Part shown: piece by piece, positions 5,788 through 7,081 of the stretch
Position numbering within the stretch: position 1 is the first letter of the stretch
Layout of the letters: the number at the start of each line of letters is the position of its first letter
Assembly (NCBI GenBank): GCA_030599435.1
Contig: JAUVNZ010000080.1
Span: 1 to 7,081 of the forward strand
DNA from: Gammaproteobacteria bacterium
GTDB taxonomy: Bacteria; Pseudomonadota; Gammaproteobacteria; SZUA-152
DNA: 7,081 bases
Direction of reading: 5' to 3'
Notes under the pieces: model-generated
Database searches by the model: none
Told to the model about the DNA's origin: nothing
Seen by the model: the letters and a program-made list of their open reading frames with translations, nothing else
Position numbers and translations under genes: made by a program

Positions 5788-7081
5788 TGTCGTCTTGGCC
5801 GTTTTTTCCTTGAGAAAATCGATCACAGAATTGAGTAAAATATCCTGTTTATCAGCATTTTTTAGATCACCCAAGGTTTTAAAAAGGGCGTCTTTTTTGT
5901 TTGAAATTTGGCGTCCTTTGTACTCAATGGTGCAGGTGTCTAGCCCTCGCTCACTCATTACCAGGCGGTGAGGAATGCCGATGAGCTCCATGTCAGCAAA
6001 CATGACGCCGGGACGTTCTTTGCGGTCATCTAGCAGAACATCAAATCCGGCTGCTTCCAGTTCATCGTGCAGTTTCTCTACCGCCTCACGTAAACGCTGG
6101 GATTTGTGCATGTTCATGGGCAACAAGGCCACCTGAAATGGAGCAATGCTATCGGGCCAGATGATGCCGTTATCATCGTGATTTTGCTCAATGGCGGCAG
6201 CTACCACGCGAGAGACACCAATGCCGTAGCAGCCCATGGTCATCACCACAGATTTACCCCGTTCATCCAATACGGTGGCGTCCATGGCAGCTGCATATTT
6301 TTGACCCAGCTGGAAAATGTGTCCTACTTCCACCCCGCGTTTGATGGACAGGCTACCTTTACCATCAGGGCTGGCATCGCCTTCCTGTACATTGCGTAAA
6401 TCGGCCACTTCGGGCAAGGCCACATCGCGTTCCCAGTTGACGCCTTCGAGGTGTTTATCATCCCTGTTGGCGCCACAGACAAAATTAGCAAGTTGTGCGG
6501 CTGAGCGGTCGACTATGACTGGAATTGAATCGTGTAGCCTTACCGGCCCAATGGAACCAACCCCATAACCGTAGTTAGCACGGATGGTATCTTCGTTGGC
6601 AAAGGTTAGAGGTACTGCGACTTTGGGCAGCTTTTCTGCTTTTATGGTATTTAGTTCATGGTCACCGCGTAGAACCAAAGCGACCATATCTATCTCTTCC
6701 GCACCTTTCACAAATAATGTTTTTACTGTTTGCGCAGGATCAACATCAAGGAAACTAGCTACCTCTTCGATAGTGCGTATATAGGGAGTTTCTACTTCTA
6801 TCATTTCGGCGGTTGCTTCTGGGCGATCACCTGCGGGCGCTATGGCTTCGGCTAATTCAACATTGGCTGCATAATCACTTTCACTGGAAAAGGCGATGGC
6901 GTCTTCGCCAGATTCTGCCAACACGTGAAATTCATGGGAGGCATTGCCACCAATAGAGCCGGTGTCTGCCTGCACGGGACGGAAGTCCAGACCCAGACGA
7001 GAAAATATCCGCGTATAGGTGGCATGCATAACATCGTAGGTTTCTTGCAGTGAGCTTTGATCGACATGAAAGGAATAAGCA
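5785..7081 (-). CDS. proS: Prolyl-tRNA synthetase, 5' end outside the window
   Basis: This class II synthetase charges tRNA-Pro with proline. About 431 C-terminal residues are visible; bacterial ProRS is usually about 570, so roughly the first quarter, including motifs 1 and 2, lies beyond the window. The reading frame stays open to base 7081 ([19 protein letters not shown]...), so the in-frame ATG at 7029 is not the start. Visible in order: the [21 protein letters not shown] segment of the catalytic core, the inserted editing domain (about 6330-6800, with the TVKTLFVKG lysine strand and [10 protein letters not shown] loop), the [12 protein letters not shown] segment, motif 3 GCYGIGVSR (6208-6234), and the anticodon-binding domain with [22 protein letters not shown]. 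The insertion marks the bacterial-type enzyme that clears mischarged Ala-tRNA-Pro. The extreme C-terminus runs some residues beyond the E. coli-type ending. Confidence 0.97.
   Translation of the reverse strand, partial: AYSFHVDQSSLQETYDVMHATYTRIFSRLGLDFRPVQADTGSIGGNASHEFHVLAESGEDAIAFSSESDYAANVELAEAIAPAGDRPEATAEMIEVETPYIRTIEEVASFLDVDPAQTVKTLFVKGAEEIDMVALVLRGDHELNTIKAEKLPKVAVPLTFANEDTIRANYGYGVGSIGPVRLHDSIPVIVDRSAAQLANFVCGANRDDKHLEGVNWERDVALPEVADLRNVQEGDASPDGKGSLSIKRGVEVGHIFQLGQKYAAAMDATVLDERGKSVVMTMGCYGIGVSRVVAAAIEQNHDDNGIIWPDSIAPFQVALLPMNMHKSQRLREAVEKLHDELEAAGFDVLLDDRKERPGVMFADMELIGIPHRLVMSERGLDTCTIEYKGRQISNKKDALFKTLGDLKNADKQDILLNSVIDFLKEKTAKTT

Noticed and set aside
6106..6784. Plus-strand ORFs antisense to proS
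   Set aside because: They lie opposite conserved ProRS motifs, whose reading frame is unambiguous.

Overview
The window looks like chromosomal DNA from a gammaproteobacterium with moderate to low GC. The main clues are a bacterial-type prolyl-tRNA synthetase with an inserted editing domain, lying directly upstream of a small SLT-type lytic transglycosylase, and a diderm toolkit: a TolC-family outer-membrane protein, a periplasmic adaptor, a lipoprotein and periplasmic thioredoxins. The genus cannot be fixed by eye. I see no mobile element, CRISPR array, tRNA or rRNA.

Plus-strand block (about 222-4127). Six genes run in one direction with very tight junctions: a TlpA/ResA-like thioredoxin (CPPC), a SoxW-like thioredoxin-fold protein (CPWC), a TolC-family outer-membrane efflux protein, an RND-type periplasmic adaptor (MFP/HlyD-like), an acylphosphatase and a small cupin. 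The second thioredoxin and the TolC gene, and the TolC and adaptor genes, overlap by ATGA. The adaptor and acylphosphatase are 3 nt apart. The acylphosphatase and cupin overlap by one base. The first four genes are all predicted to be exported and look like a redox-plus-envelope-export unit. No inner-membrane pump is encoded between or after them, so any pump must lie elsewhere. The adaptor is short and has no obvious C-terminal membrane-proximal domain.

Convergent junction (4128-4233). About 106 bp between the cupin and the oppositely oriented lipoprotein hold a long imperfect inverted repeat that could end transcription from one or both sides.

Minus-strand block (4234-7081). Read right to left this is proS (5' end outside the window), a lytic transglycosylase 5 nt downstream, then, after a 64-nt gap, an unusual predicted lipoprotein. 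The lipoprotein has two copies of an approximately 87-residue His/Tyr/Trp-rich unit followed by an 80-residue tail made mostly of Lys, Arg, Glu and Asp. It is the least familiar gene here. The thioredoxin/TolC/adaptor operon without a pump is the most interesting system-level feature.
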